Shown: piece after piece, positions 43,611 to 55,859 of the stretch
Position numbering within the stretch: position 1 is the first letter of the stretch
Layout: every line of letters begins with the position of its first letter
Assembly: GCF_019880225.1 (NCBI RefSeq)
Contig: NZ_CP082284.1
Location: 1,302,001-1,366,000, forward strand
Source: Halobaculum rubrum
GTDB lineage: Archaea > Halobacteriota > Halobacteria > Halobacteriales > Haloferacaceae
Direction: 5' to 3'
DNA: 64,000 bases
The notes under the pieces: model-generated
What the model saw: the letters and a program-made list of their open reading frames with translations, nothing else
Database searches by the model: none
What the model was told of the DNA's origin: nothing
Translations under genes and position numbers: made by a program

Positions 43611-43640
43611 AAAAAGCCCACCAGCGCGGTGCTGGTGGGC
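43611..43640 (-). terminator. Hairpin plus T-run terminator of the rRNA operon
   Basis: On the minus strand, gcccaccagc and gctggtgggc form a perfect 10-bp stem with a 5-nt loop, followed directly by ttttt and more T-rich sequence. It lies about 16 bp past the 5S 3' end, before tRNA-Cys. Confidence 0.75.
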
Positions 43641-43655
43641 GTGAAACTGTATGAG

Positions 43656-43779
43656 TGGTGGGCGGCGAACCGGTGTTTCCAGAGGCTCTCGCACTCCAGG
43701 ACTTACCGGAACGCTGGCGGGCTTAACTTCCGTGTTCGGGATGGGTACGGGTGGTGCCCCGCCGCTGTGGCCGCCCGAA
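43656..43779 (-). rRNA. rrf: 5S ribosomal RNA
   Basis: About 124 nt on the minus strand containing the conserved core gtacccatcccgaacacgg and the aagcccgcc...gttccgg helix region. The 5' ggcgg and 3' ccgcc ends pair as helix I. The ends are set by that pairing and may be off by a few bases. Confidence 0.92.
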
Positions 43780-43831
43780 GGCCGACCATCGGGAACGATC
43801 CGATGTGTGCCTGCGTCGGTCTCCGACCAAT

Positions 43832-43887
43832 ATGTACGTGCAATCCAGGTAACGCCTGGACCCGTTCACAACGGGTCCCAGTGCATA
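43832..43887 (-). other. Pre-23S processing stem, 3' arm
   Basis: This segment is complementary to about 46826-46880 upstream of 23S (shared pieces tgtacgtgcaatccag, ctggacccgttcac, gggtc-cagtg). Such stems carry the bulge-helix-bulge site cut by the splicing endonuclease in archaeal rRNA maturation. The arms are imperfect in the middle, which is where the bulges would be. Confidence 0.7.
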
Positions 43888-43892
43888 TGAGT

Positions 43893-46822
<2,930 letters not shown>

Positions 46823-46825
46823 TGG

Positions 46826-46880
46826 TACACTGCGACCCGGTGAACGGGTCCAGTGGACGTCTGGATTGCACGTACATACG
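46826..46880 (-). other. Pre-23S processing stem, 5' arm
   Basis: This is the partner of 43832-43887, placed just before the 23S 5' end. Pairing brings the two ends of 23S together for endonuclease cutting. Between here and tRNA-Ala (46881-47030) I see only spacer. Confidence 0.7.
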
Positions 46881-47030
46881 GTCGTCATCGCACGTCACGT
46901 GGGTGTCACGCGAGCGTGCTCAACCCTTCCCATCCCCGCTCTCGCGGGATGGTGCATCGGTCTTGCGTCGGGAATCATCGTAACGCCGTCCGCCATATAA
47001 GGCACACGGATTACGACGACCCCGAAGACA

Positions 47031-47102
47031 TGGACCCACTGGGATTCGAACCCAGGGCATCCTCCTTGCAAAGGAGGCACTCTACCACTGAGCTATGGGC
47101 CC
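47031..47102 (-). tRNA. tRNA-Ala (TGC) in the 16S-23S spacer
   Basis: The minus strand gives a 72-nt cloverleaf: acceptor gggccca with tgggtcc plus A, D arm gctc...gagt, anticodon stem-loop cctcc-tttgcaa-ggagg with TGC, T arm cctgg-gttcgaat-ccagt-type. No intron. A tRNA-Ala in this spacer is the standard haloarchaeal arrangement. Confidence 0.96.
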
Positions 47103-47116
47103 ACCCCCGTCAGGGG

Positions 47117-47164
47117 GTGTGAGCGAGCCTCGATAGTTCGAAGGTGCCCGATCGGCGTCGGGAA
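47117..47164 (-). other. Pre-16S processing stem, 3' arm
   Basis: Complementary to 48753-48799 upstream of 16S; the shared pieces are gaactatcgaggctc and ccgatcggg. Together they bracket the 16S gene for bulge-helix-bulge cleavage. Confidence 0.7.
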
Positions 47165-47207
47165 CGGACCGAAAGGTGAGCCAGGCGCGTCGGCCTGGTC
47201 TCGATCT

Positions 47208-48680
<1,473 letters not shown>

Positions 48681-49261
48681 GTTCCTCCCCGCGAAGGGAG
48701 GGGGTGGCGGGAAGTCACGCGCAAAGCGCGACTTCACCATTGCGTGGTCCATGTTCGGCGACACCGATCGGGTGGCACCGAACTATCGAGGCTCACATCA
48801 GATACCGTCTTGCGGCGGACCGCAGGGGCGGAATCCTCATCTCTTGCGGATATCGACATACCTCGTGTGGGGACTTAACCCCTTCGAAGCACGTCGACGA
48901 TGCGAACCGCGGCGGGGTTGAACCGCCTCGACTCGCGTCGTATCTTCGCATTCCATCCGATGCCTTTGTCGTTCATAAGGGCATCGGAACGAACTTCGAC
49001 ACACCCCGGAAGGGTGTGCCGTGTCACCCGGGCCGTCCCGTGCGACCTTCGCATTCTTTCGGATGGCAGGGGAACATAAAAGGTCGTCGTCTCGGCCCCG
49101 CCACGTCATGCGGTTTCATGGGACGACGTCGTGGACGACCGTGTACGACGCCCGTCGGACTTCGTTGCGGCGGGAAGGTGGCACGAAGCCGTCGAACGAG
49201 TCCGGCGGTCGCCGCCGTCGCAACTGGTGAACCGAGGCGCAAAGAACAGACAGTACGCAGA
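48681..49261 (-). promoter_or_regulatory. rRNA operon leader with three candidate promoters
   Basis: Minus-strand TATA-like boxes occur at 49075-49083 (ccttttatg), 48971-48980 (ccttatgaac) and 48871-48882 (ggggttaagtcc). The first two are each followed 20-30 nt later by nearly the same initiator sequence (catccgaaagaatgcgaag and catcggatggaatgcgaag), so they look like duplicated promoters. The third has ttcgaag just upstream, as does the second. The 16S processing stem arm lies at 48753-48799. No gene is present. Confidence 0.65.
48753..48799 (-). other. Pre-16S processing stem, 5' arm
   Basis: Partner of 47117-47164, in the 16S leader about 75 nt before the mature 5' end. The gaactatcgaggctc block is shared exactly. 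Confidence 0.7.
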
Positions 49262-49570
49262 TCAGCTCTCGAGGTGTTCGATGCCGTTCTTGGACACGTT
49301 GGCTTCGGTGATCTCGTCGGGCATCCAGTCGGGCTTGTTGTCCGGCGCGGACTCTCGCCAAGACCATCCCTCGTATATGTGGACCTTGTCGGTCCCCTTC
49401 TCTCGGAGCCGGAGCTCGACACGTTCGGCCGCGTCCTCGGAGCTCGCCGGTTCGAGCCGCCGGGCGGCTTTCAGCGCCGCCTGTCGCGGCGTGTTGCCGG
49501 AGAAGACGCTCTCCTCGGTGCCGTCACCCTCGCGCAGCGCGAAGTTCCGCTTACCGTCCTCACGTACCAT
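49262..49570 (-). CDS. MC1-family chromosomal (DNA-bending) protein
   Basis: A 102-residue protein of the methanogen chromosomal protein MC1 family, monomeric DNA-bending proteins that act as chromatin factors. It reads M-V-R-E-D-G-K-R-N-F-A-L-R-E, then F-S-G-N-T-P-R-Q-A-A-L-K-A-A-R-R-L, R-E-K-G-T-D-K-V-H-I-Y-E-G-W-S-W and W-M-P-D-E-I-T-E-A-N-V-S-K. The haloarchaeal version is acidic overall but keeps the conserved basic and aromatic DNA-contact positions. The ATG at 49570 gives the family start. It lies immediately upstream of the rRNA promoters, on the same strand. Confidence 0.92.
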   Translation of the reverse strand: MVREDGKRNFALREGDGTEESVFSGNTPRQAALKAARRLEPASSEDAAERVELRLREKGTDKVHIYEGWSWRESAPDNKPDWMPDEITEANVSKNGIEHLES

Positions 49571-49895
49571 GGTTTTTCGCCTCCGTGTGAAGCGAACACA
49601 CACTGAATCATAAACGTATCGGGGAAATTACTGCATCTTCGGCGAACGGTGCATGTGTTCGGTGCGACGAACGCCGGTTCGTCCGGGGCTCGCCGCCGGT
49701 GTCTGACCGCGGCGATGGACTCCCTGTACCGGCACCCTTCAACTGCGTCCCGCTGGCAACGCGTGCCCGCCCGTCGGACGCGGACGGCCGTCATTGCCGG
49801 ATTCATCCCCGCGCTAAAGCACGGGGCGTTCTCCTTGCACTTCCGTAAACAACACTTATGTACCTTGTCGGGAGACTCACGGAGTACCGAAGGCG
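49571..49895. other. Intergenic region, MC1 / AbrB-like gene
   Basis: About 325 bp with no supported gene. At 49807-49826 there is a hairpin, ccccgcgc-taaa-gcacgggg with one mismatch, in the sequence context attc-atccccgcgc...ggggcg that I associate with ends of IS200/IS605-type (OrfB) elements in haloarchaea. An acttatgta box around 49853-49861 is a likely promoter for the AbrB-like gene. Confidence 0.4.
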
Positions 49896-50093
49896 ATGGT
49901 CCGGAAGAAGACGCTCAGTCCGAGTGGCGCCAAAGACGAGAACGGCGAGTACCACAACGTCCACGTGAACCTGCACGAGGACGAGCTCGCCGTCGCCGGC
50001 ATGGAGATCGGCGACGAGGTGTTCGTTCGCGTCCGCGACGGCAAGATCATCATTCAGAAAGCGGACTCCGACGAGGTAGAACACGACTTCTGA
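49896..50093 (+). CDS. AbrB/SpoVT-like small protein
   Basis: A 65-residue protein whose C-terminal half, V-H-V-N-L-H-E-D-E-L-A-V-A-G-M-E-I-G-D-E-V-F-V and V-R-D-G-K-I-I-I-Q, follows the swapped-hairpin pattern of AbrB/MazE-type domains. Such proteins bind DNA as transcription regulators or act as antitoxins. No toxin gene is adjacent; pyrD lies 60 bp downstream on the same strand. The N-terminus M-V-R-K-K-T-L-S-P-S-G is basic, suited to DNA contact. Confidence 0.75.
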   Translation: MVRKKTLSPSGAKDENGEYHNVHVNLHEDELAVAGMEIGDEVFVRVRDGKIIIQKADSDEVEHDF

Positions 50094-50153
50094 CGCCGGG
50101 TAACCCCCGCAGTTCAAGAGCGTGCCCGGTCTGAGACACGGCCAAGCACCGCA

Positions 50154-51209
50154 ATGAGGGCATACGATATCGCGAAGCCGGCGCTGTACGCATTTCCCGC
50201 CGAAACCGCCCACGAGACTATCCAGCGACTGTTGCGCGCCGTCCAAGGGACGTCGATCCAGTCGTTCCTCCGCGACCGATACGCCGTCGGCGACGAGCGA
50301 CTGGAGACGGACGCGTTCGGCGTCGAGTTTCCGACGCCGGTGGGCGTCGCCGCCGGCTTCGACAAGAACGCCCGCGTCCCCCGCGCGCTGGCCGCGCTCG
50401 GCTTCGGTCACGTCGAGGTCGGCGGCGTCACTGCGGAACGCCAGCCCGGAAACCCGCGTCCGCGGATGTTCCGCCTGCGCGAGGACGAGGCCATCGTCAA
50501 CCGCATGGGGTTCAACAACGAGGGCGCCGACGTCGTGGGCGACCGTCTCGACCGCGAGCCCGCACCCGACGTCCCCCTCGGCGTCAACGTCGGCAAGTCG
50601 AAATCCACCCCCCTGGAGGACGCCGCCGACGACTACCTGTACACGTACGAGCGTGTGGGCGCACACGCGGACTACGTCGCGGTCAACGTCTCGTCGCCGA
50701 ACACGCCCGGCCTGCGCTCGCTCCAGAACCGCGAGTCGTTGGAGCGGATCCTCGGGACCCTCTCGGACGCCGGCGCCGACCCGCTCCTCGTGAAGTTCTC
50801 TCCGGACCTCCCCGAACCCGCCGTCGAGGAGGCGCTCGCCGTCGTCGACGACCTCGGTCTCGACGGCGTCATCGCGACGAACACCACGACCGAACGGCCC
50901 GAGAGCCTCCGGAGCCCCCAACGGGCCGAACGCGGCGGGCTTTCGGGCAAGCCGATCGAAGCACGCGCGACGAGCATGGTCAGATTCATCGCGGAGCGGA
51001 CGGACGTACCGGTGGTCGGGGTCGGCGGCGTCTCGGACGCCGCGGGCGCGTACGCGAAGATCCGGAACGGCGCGAGCCTCGTCCAGTTGTACACCGGCCT
51101 CGTCTACGAGGGGCCGAGCGTCGCCCGCGACATCAACGAGGGACTGCTGGAACTGCTCGAACGGGACGGCTTCGACTCCGTCGCCGACGCGGTCGGCGCG
51201 GACCTGTAG
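50154..51209 (+). CDS. pyrD: Dihydroorotate dehydrogenase (quinone), class 2
   Basis: A 351-residue flavoenzyme that oxidises dihydroorotate to orotate in pyrimidine synthesis and passes electrons to membrane quinone. The amphipathic N-terminal helical region (about residues 1-45) marks class 2. FMN-barrel motifs include V-G-V-A-A-G-F-D-K-N-A, G-H-V-E-V-G-G-V-T, N-R-M-G-F-N-N-E-G, V-N-V-S-S-P-N-T-P-G-L with the catalytic Ser, L-V-K-F-S-P-D-L and G-V-G-G-V-S-D-A. It is probably co-transcribed with the AbrB-like gene. Confidence 0.96.
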   Translation: MRAYDIAKPALYAFPAETAHETIQRLLRAVQGTSIQSFLRDRYAVGDERLETDAFGVEFPTPVGVAAGFDKNARVPRALAALGFGHVEVGGVTAERQPGNPRPRMFRLREDEAIVNRMGFNNEGADVVGDRLDREPAPDVPLGVNVGKSKSTPLEDAADDYLYTYERVGAHADYVAVNVSSPNTPGLRSLQNRESLERILGTLSDAGADPLLVKFSPDLPEPAVEEALAVVDDLGLDGVIATNTTTERPESLRSPQRAERGGLSGKPIEARATSMVRFIAERTDVPVVGVGGVSDAAGAYAKIRNGASLVQLYTGLVYEGPSVARDINEGLLELLERDGFDSVADAVGADL

Positions 51210-51214
51210 CCGCA

Positions 51215-51486
51215 TCAGGCGCCGAGCGAGACGAACGGAACCGCCGCCGAGACCACCCCGCTGCAGACGCCGACGGCCGCGAACGCCGGCCGAGAGGCGA
51301 CCCCCTTCAGGTCGTCTCCCCGGATCAGCGGTCGTCCGAATGCCACAGAACGCCGAGTCCGACGAGGATCGACAGGCCGGCGTCGGGGAGGGCGCCGTTC
51401 GCGTACTCGATCACGCCGACCGCGATCTGACACGCGCCCGAGAACGCGAAGCCGCCCAGCGAGCGGACGCGCACGTCCGGCCTCAC
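51215..51486 (-). pseudogene. Frameshifted paralogue of the downstream-strand small membrane protein
   Basis: From the GTG at 51486 the frame reads V-R-P-D-V-R-V-R-S-L-G-G-F-A-F-S-G-A...L-S-I-L-V-G-L-G-V-L-W-H-S-D-D-R and hits TGA near 51325. One frame over, R-P-L-I-R-G-D-D-L-K-G-V-A-S-R-P-A-F-A-A-V-G-V continues to the stop at 51215. The intact neighbour at 51483-51770 reads S-L-G-G-F-V-V-A-G...L-L-R-G-D-D-L-N-G-L-A-T-R-P-L-F-V-A-V-G-V, so the two halves belong to one protein split by a 1-base indel in gttctgtgg (about 51345). Its GTG overlaps the neighbour's TGA. Confidence 0.7.
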
Positions 51487-51770
51487 GCGATCAACACGCC
51501 GAACGTGAGGGTCGCCGAGATGACGCCGGCGGCGACGCCGACGGCGACGAACAGGGGTCGAGTCGCGAGGCCGTTCAGGTCGTCCCCGCGCAAGAGCGCG
51601 CGGACAAACACGCCGGCGACCAGGAGTCCCCCGAGCACTGAGAACAGCGGGTTCGCCGGCGTGTCGGGGGTCGCGTACATGGCAGCGCCGAGGAGGACCT
51701 GCGAGACGCCGGCGACGACGAAGCCGCCCAGCGAGAGGGCACGTCGGTTCACGGGTGAAGGTGCGACCAC
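51483..51770 (-). CDS. Small three-helix membrane protein
   Basis: A 95-residue membrane protein with about three helices (L-S-L-G-G-F-V-V-A-G-V-S-Q-V-L-L-G-A-A, L-F-S-V-L-G-G-L-L-V-A-G-V-F-V, V-A-V-G-V-A-A-G-V-I-S-A-T-L) and a conserved R-G-D-D-L-N-G-L loop. It is intact and overlaps its frameshifted paralogue by GTGA. I know no function. It lies between pyrD and valS, both unrelated in function. Confidence 0.65.
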   Translation of the reverse strand: MVAPSPVNRRALSLGGFVVAGVSQVLLGAAMYATPDTPANPLFSVLGGLLVAGVFVRALLRGDDLNGLATRPLFVAVGVAAGVISATLTFGVLIA

Positions 51771-51836
51771 GCAGAGAAGACGGTTGGGGTCGACGGGGAA
51801 CGGGGTGGTCGGTCGCCGGACCGGTGACGGGAACGC

Positions 51837-54536
51837 CTACTCCCCGTCGTGAACGATGACGACCGCGTCCTCCGGCTGGAGCAGTTCCCCGGTGCCGGAG
51901 TAGCGCCGCTCGCGCTCGACCGCGAACAGGTCCGCGCCGAGCGTCTCGCCGGCGACGTGCAACTCGCCGTCGGCGATCTCGTAGTCTTCCCGCGCGAGCG
52001 CGGCCTCGATGTCGCCGACCCGCTCGCCGTACTGGGGTCCGACCTGCGCGTAGTCGAGGTCGATGCCGACGGTCACCGACTCGATCTCGGGCTCCTCGTC
52101 GAGGACGGCGAGTTCGTCGACGTTCATCACGCCGCGGACGTCGCCGGCGAACGCCGCGAGATCGCCCTCGCCGTACACCTCGACGCGATCCAATTCGGCG
52201 TTGAGCGGGAGCCCGCGCTCGCTCTTGTACCGACGCAGCGCCCCGACGACGGACATCGCCGCGACGCCGGCCTCGTGGTCGGCCTCGACGCCCAGCGGTT
52301 CAGGCCAGTCGCGCAGGTGGATCGAGTCGAAGTCGTCGCCCGCGCGCTCCTCGGCGTACATGTCCTGCCACAGTTCCTCGGTGACGTGCGCGAGCATCGG
52401 GGCGAACAGCTTCAGGAAGCGCTCGTGGGCGACGGACAGCGTGTACCGGGCGGCCGGGTCGTCGTCCTCGGCCTCCCGGACGCGCGTCTTGGCGACCTCG
52501 AGGTAGTCGTCACAGAACGTGTGCCAGAAGAACCCTCGAAGGTCGTCGCGGGCCTTCGAGAACGCCCGGTTCTCGAGGTGCTCGGTGAGCGTCTCGGTGA
52601 GGTCGTCCAGTTCCGCGAGCAGCCAGCGATCCAGTTCCCGGAGGTCCTCGTGGGCGAGGTCGGGACGGGTCTCGCGGGAGGTTCCGCCGGACTCCGTCCG
52701 GCTCTCCGCGGGGCTGGGCCCCGCGCCGACCAGGGACTCCACGAGCTTCGATGCGTTCCACAACTTCTGGAGGAGCTTCTCGCCCGCGCGCAGCCCTTTC
52801 TCGTTGTACGGGAGGTCGTCGCCGATGGCCGATCCGGCGGCCCAGAAGCGAGCGGCGTCGACGGGGTACTCCGCGAGCACCTCCCGCGGAAGGACGACGT
52901 TCCCCTTCGATTTGGACATCGCCTCGCGGTTCTCGTCGAGGACCATCCCGTTGATCAGCGTCTGCTCGAACGGCACCTCGCCGGTGTGCTCGTAACACTT
53001 GACGACGGTGTGGAACAGCCAGAAGCTGATGATGTCGTGGCCCTGCGGGCGCATGTCGAAGCGGTACAGCTCCGGGTGCTCCATCGTGTACTCCTCCGCC
53101 TCCCCGTCCCAGTCCCAGCCGGCGTTGATGAGCGGTGTCAGGCTGGAGGTGGCCCACGTGTCCAGCACGTCGTCCTCGGGGTCGAACTCGTCGTGGCCGC
53201 ACGCCGGACAGGCGTCGACCGGCGGGTCGTCGGATAGCGGGTCGACCGGGAGGTCGGCCTTCTCGGCGATGATCTCCTCGTCGCAGTCGCCGCAGTACCA
53301 CACCGGGAACGGGATGCCCGAGGAGCGCTGTCGGGAGATGAGCCAGTCCCACTGCAGCCCCTCGACCCAGTGTTTGTACCGGGTGAACATCTTCTCCGGG
53401 AACCACTCCATCTCCCGACCCGCCTCGAGGTACTCGTCGGCCTTGTCGAGCATCCGGATGTACCACTGCTCGGTGACGAGGAACTCGACGCTCGTGCCAC
53501 AGCGCTCGTGGACGTTGACGGTGTGGGTGATGGCGCGGCGGTCAAGCAGCGCGCCCGCGTCGTCGAGATCCTCGACGATGGCCTCCCCGGCCTCCGTCGA
53601 GTGCATCCCCTCGTACCCCTCGGCGACCTCGGTCATGTGGCCGGACTCGTCGATGGCGACGCGCAGGTCGAGATCGTGTATCTGGTACCACTCGATGTCG
53701 TTTTGGTCGCCGAACGTACAGCACATGACGATCCCCGAGCCGGTCTCCATATCGACGCTCTCGTCGGCGAGGATCGGGACCTCGTGGCCGAACAGCGGGA
53801 TCTCGGCGGACTCGCCGACGAGGTGTTGGTTGTCGTCGTCGTCCGGGTGGACGAAGACGGCGACACACGCGGGGAGGAGTTCGGGGCGAGTGGTGGAGAT
53901 GGTGAACGTCTCGTCGCTCCCGGACACGTCGAAGGCGATGTCGTGGAAGTGGCTGTCCTGCTCGTCGTCCTCGGTCTCGACCTGCGAGATGGCGGTCTCG
54001 CACTCGGGACACCAGATCGCGGGCGCCTTCTCGCGGTACTCGCGGCCCTGCTCGTACAGGTCGATGAAGGAGAGCTGCGAGATGCGCTGGGTGCGCGGCT
54101 CGATGGTCTGGTAGGTGTGGTTCCAGTCGACCGAGACGCCCAGCCCCTGGATGTTCTCGGTGAACTGTGCCTCGTAGTCGGCGCACACCTCGCGGCACTT
54201 GCGCTGGAACTCGCGACGCTCGAAGTCCTGATGCCGGATGTCGAGTTCGTCCTCGGTGAGTCGCTCGGAGGCGATGCCGTTGTCGTCGTAGCCGAACGGG
54301 AAGAACGTCGTCTCTCCGTTCATGCGCTCGAAGCGAGCGACGAAGTCCTGCAGGGTGAACCCGTACAGGTGGCCCATGTGGAGGTCCCCCGATACCGTCG
54401 GCGGCGGGGAGTCGATGGAGAAGACGGTGTTCGGGTCGGTCGCGGCCTCCTCGTCGTACGCGTACGTCTCCTGGTCGACCCAGCGCCGCTGCCACTCGGG
54501 CTCTGTGGTCTCCGGGTCGTAGTCCCCACTGGGCAT
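51837..54536 (-). CDS. valS: Valyl-tRNA synthetase
   Basis: An 899-residue class I synthetase attaching valine to tRNA-Val. The HIGH signature is H-M-G-H in G-D-L-H-M-G-H-L-Y-G-F and the KMSKS loop is A-M-S-K-S-K-G-N-V-V, with the editing domain between. Cysteine pairs (W-C-P-E-C-E, Y-C-G-D-C-D, C-P-A-C-G-H) are likely zinc-binding. A Ser/Gly/Thr-rich insert near residue 610 (A-E-S-R-T-E-S-G-G-T) is a halophile-type loop. The start M-P-S-G-D-Y-D-P-E-T-T-E-P is conserved in haloarchaeal ValS. Confidence 0.97.
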   Translation of the reverse strand: MPSGDYDPETTEPEWQRRWVDQETYAYDEEAATDPNTVFSIDSPPPTVSGDLHMGHLYGFTLQDFVARFERMNGETTFFPFGYDDNGIASERLTEDELDIRHQDFERREFQRKCREVCADYEAQFTENIQGLGVSVDWNHTYQTIEPRTQRISQLSFIDLYEQGREYREKAPAIWCPECETAISQVETEDDEQDSHFHDIAFDVSGSDETFTISTTRPELLPACVAVFVHPDDDDNQHLVGESAEIPLFGHEVPILADESVDMETGSGIVMCCTFGDQNDIEWYQIHDLDLRVAIDESGHMTEVAEGYEGMHSTEAGEAIVEDLDDAGALLDRRAITHTVNVHERCGTSVEFLVTEQWYIRMLDKADEYLEAGREMEWFPEKMFTRYKHWVEGLQWDWLISRQRSSGIPFPVWYCGDCDEEIIAEKADLPVDPLSDDPPVDACPACGHDEFDPEDDVLDTWATSSLTPLINAGWDWDGEAEEYTMEHPELYRFDMRPQGHDIISFWLFHTVVKCYEHTGEVPFEQTLINGMVLDENREAMSKSKGNVVLPREVLAEYPVDAARFWAAGSAIGDDLPYNEKGLRAGEKLLQKLWNASKLVESLVGAGPSPAESRTESGGTSRETRPDLAHEDLRELDRWLLAELDDLTETLTEHLENRAFSKARDDLRGFFWHTFCDDYLEVAKTRVREAEDDDPAARYTLSVAHERFLKLFAPMLAHVTEELWQDMYAEERAGDDFDSIHLRDWPEPLGVEADHEAGVAAMSVVGALRRYKSERGLPLNAELDRVEVYGEGDLAAFAGDVRGVMNVDELAVLDEEPEIESVTVGIDLDYAQVGPQYGERVGDIEAALAREDYEIADGELHVAGETLGADLFAVERERRYSGTGELLQPEDAVVIVHDGE

Positions 54537-54701
54537 TACACCCGTACTTCCCCGGAACGCCTGTTAAGCGCCTCGGTTGTCAGGGAGCGCGTGCCACGAC
54601 CGGCGAGCGGTCGCGGTGTCGCGGCGGCGACATCCGAGACCGCGGCGGCGACGAGGACCGACCGGCCAAGGGTTATGCGCCGGCCGCCCGACGCCACTCC
54701 C

Positions 54702-55406
54702 ATGACCACGGCAGTCATCGCGGGCGTCGGACCGGGACTGGGCGAGTCGATCGCGCGGCGCTTCGCCGCCGAAGGGTGCGATATCGGGCTGCTCGCGCGC
54801 AGCGGCGGGTATCTCGAGGAGTTGGCCGGGGACCTCCCGACGGACGCGGTCGGCGCCGAAACCAACCTGTGTGACTCGGCCGAGGTCGCGGCCGCCTTCG
54901 ACCGCGTCCGCGACGAACTCGGTCCCGTCGACGTGCTCGTGAACCACGCCAGCGCCGCCTCCTGGACGGGACTACGGGACACCTCGCTGGACGCGTTCGA
55001 CCGCGCCTACGAGGTCGGCCCGCGCGCGGACTTCCTGTGTTCGCAGGCGGCCGTCCGCGACATGCTCGACGAGGACCGCCCTGCCGACGAGCGCGGCGGA
55101 ACGATCGTCTTCACGGGCGCGACCACGTCCGTGCGCGGGCGCGAGGGCGCGGTCGGGTTCTCGATGGCGAAGTTCGGCTCCCGCGGCCTCGCGGAGTCGA
55201 TGGCCAGAGAGCTCGGCCCCGAGGGCGTCCACGTCGCCCACGTCGTGATCGACGGCGGCATCCTCGGCCCCGAGGTGGAGACGGACACGCCCGAGGAGCA
55301 TCTCGACCCGGACGCGATCGCCGACAGCTACTGGCACCTCGTACAGCAGGACCGTAGCGCGTGGACGCTGGAGCTGGATCTCCGGCCGCACGTCGAGGAG
55401 TTCTAA
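54702..55406 (+). CDS. SDR-family protein with Phe in place of the catalytic Tyr
   Basis: A 234-residue Rossmann-fold protein of the short-chain dehydrogenase/reductase superfamily. The dinucleotide loop is G8-V-G10-P-G12-L-G14; the N-H-A-S-A segment about residue 81-85 replaces the usual NNAG. S143 is present, but the YxxxK motif reads F153-S-M-A-K157, so the proton-donating tyrosine is missing. A similar Tyr-less form occurs in some uncharacterised SDRs. Binding without classical redox catalysis, or another mechanism, is likely. The ATG at 54702 gives the M-T-T-A-V-I-A-G-V-G start. Confidence 0.83.
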   Translation: MTTAVIAGVGPGLGESIARRFAAEGCDIGLLARSGGYLEELAGDLPTDAVGAETNLCDSAEVAAAFDRVRDELGPVDVLVNHASAASWTGLRDTSLDAFDRAYEVGPRADFLCSQAAVRDMLDEDRPADERGGTIVFTGATTSVRGREGAVGFSMAKFGSRGLAESMARELGPEGVHVAHVVIDGGILGPEVETDTPEEHLDPDAIADSYWHLVQQDRSAWTLELDLRPHVEEF

Positions 55407-55859
55407 GGCGGTCGGCGCACGCCGGCTGGCCTCCGTGCCAGCCGGACGCGTGCGAGGGATGAGCGACCGAGCGGAGCGCGGTCGAGCACAGCGAGACCGC
55501 GAGAGCGAACGGGGAGTGAAGCGGCCCGTGAGCAAGCGAGGGAGCGAATCGGCTGGGGAGGACGTGGGCGGTGCGGTCGGATAGGACTGAAAAGGGCCGC
55601 CGTCCCCGAGAGCGCCGGGGGCTTTCGCGGTCCACCGTTTCGAGTCGACCATCACGGTCTCGACAGAAACACGAGCGGAAACGAACCCGACAACCGATGA
55701 TCGACGCAGAGGGAAAGGTTCATCCGCCGAAGCGCCCCGACCTACTCGTAGTTGCCGGCGCGGTCCGCCGACGCGACCCGCGCGACCCGATCTCTCACCC
55801 CCGACCGACCGCGGACCGCGCCACCCCGAGTTCCAACCGCCCATGACGACACCCAACGA
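55407..55859. other. Intergenic region downstream of the SDR gene
   Basis: About 450 bp. A hairpin with 9-bp stems 55422-55430 / 55437-55445 (ccggctggc/gccagccgg) follows the SDR gene and may end its transcript. Between 55460 and 55550 there are accgagcggagcg-type repeats. The overlapping long frames on both strands are not protein-like. Confidence 0.45.
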
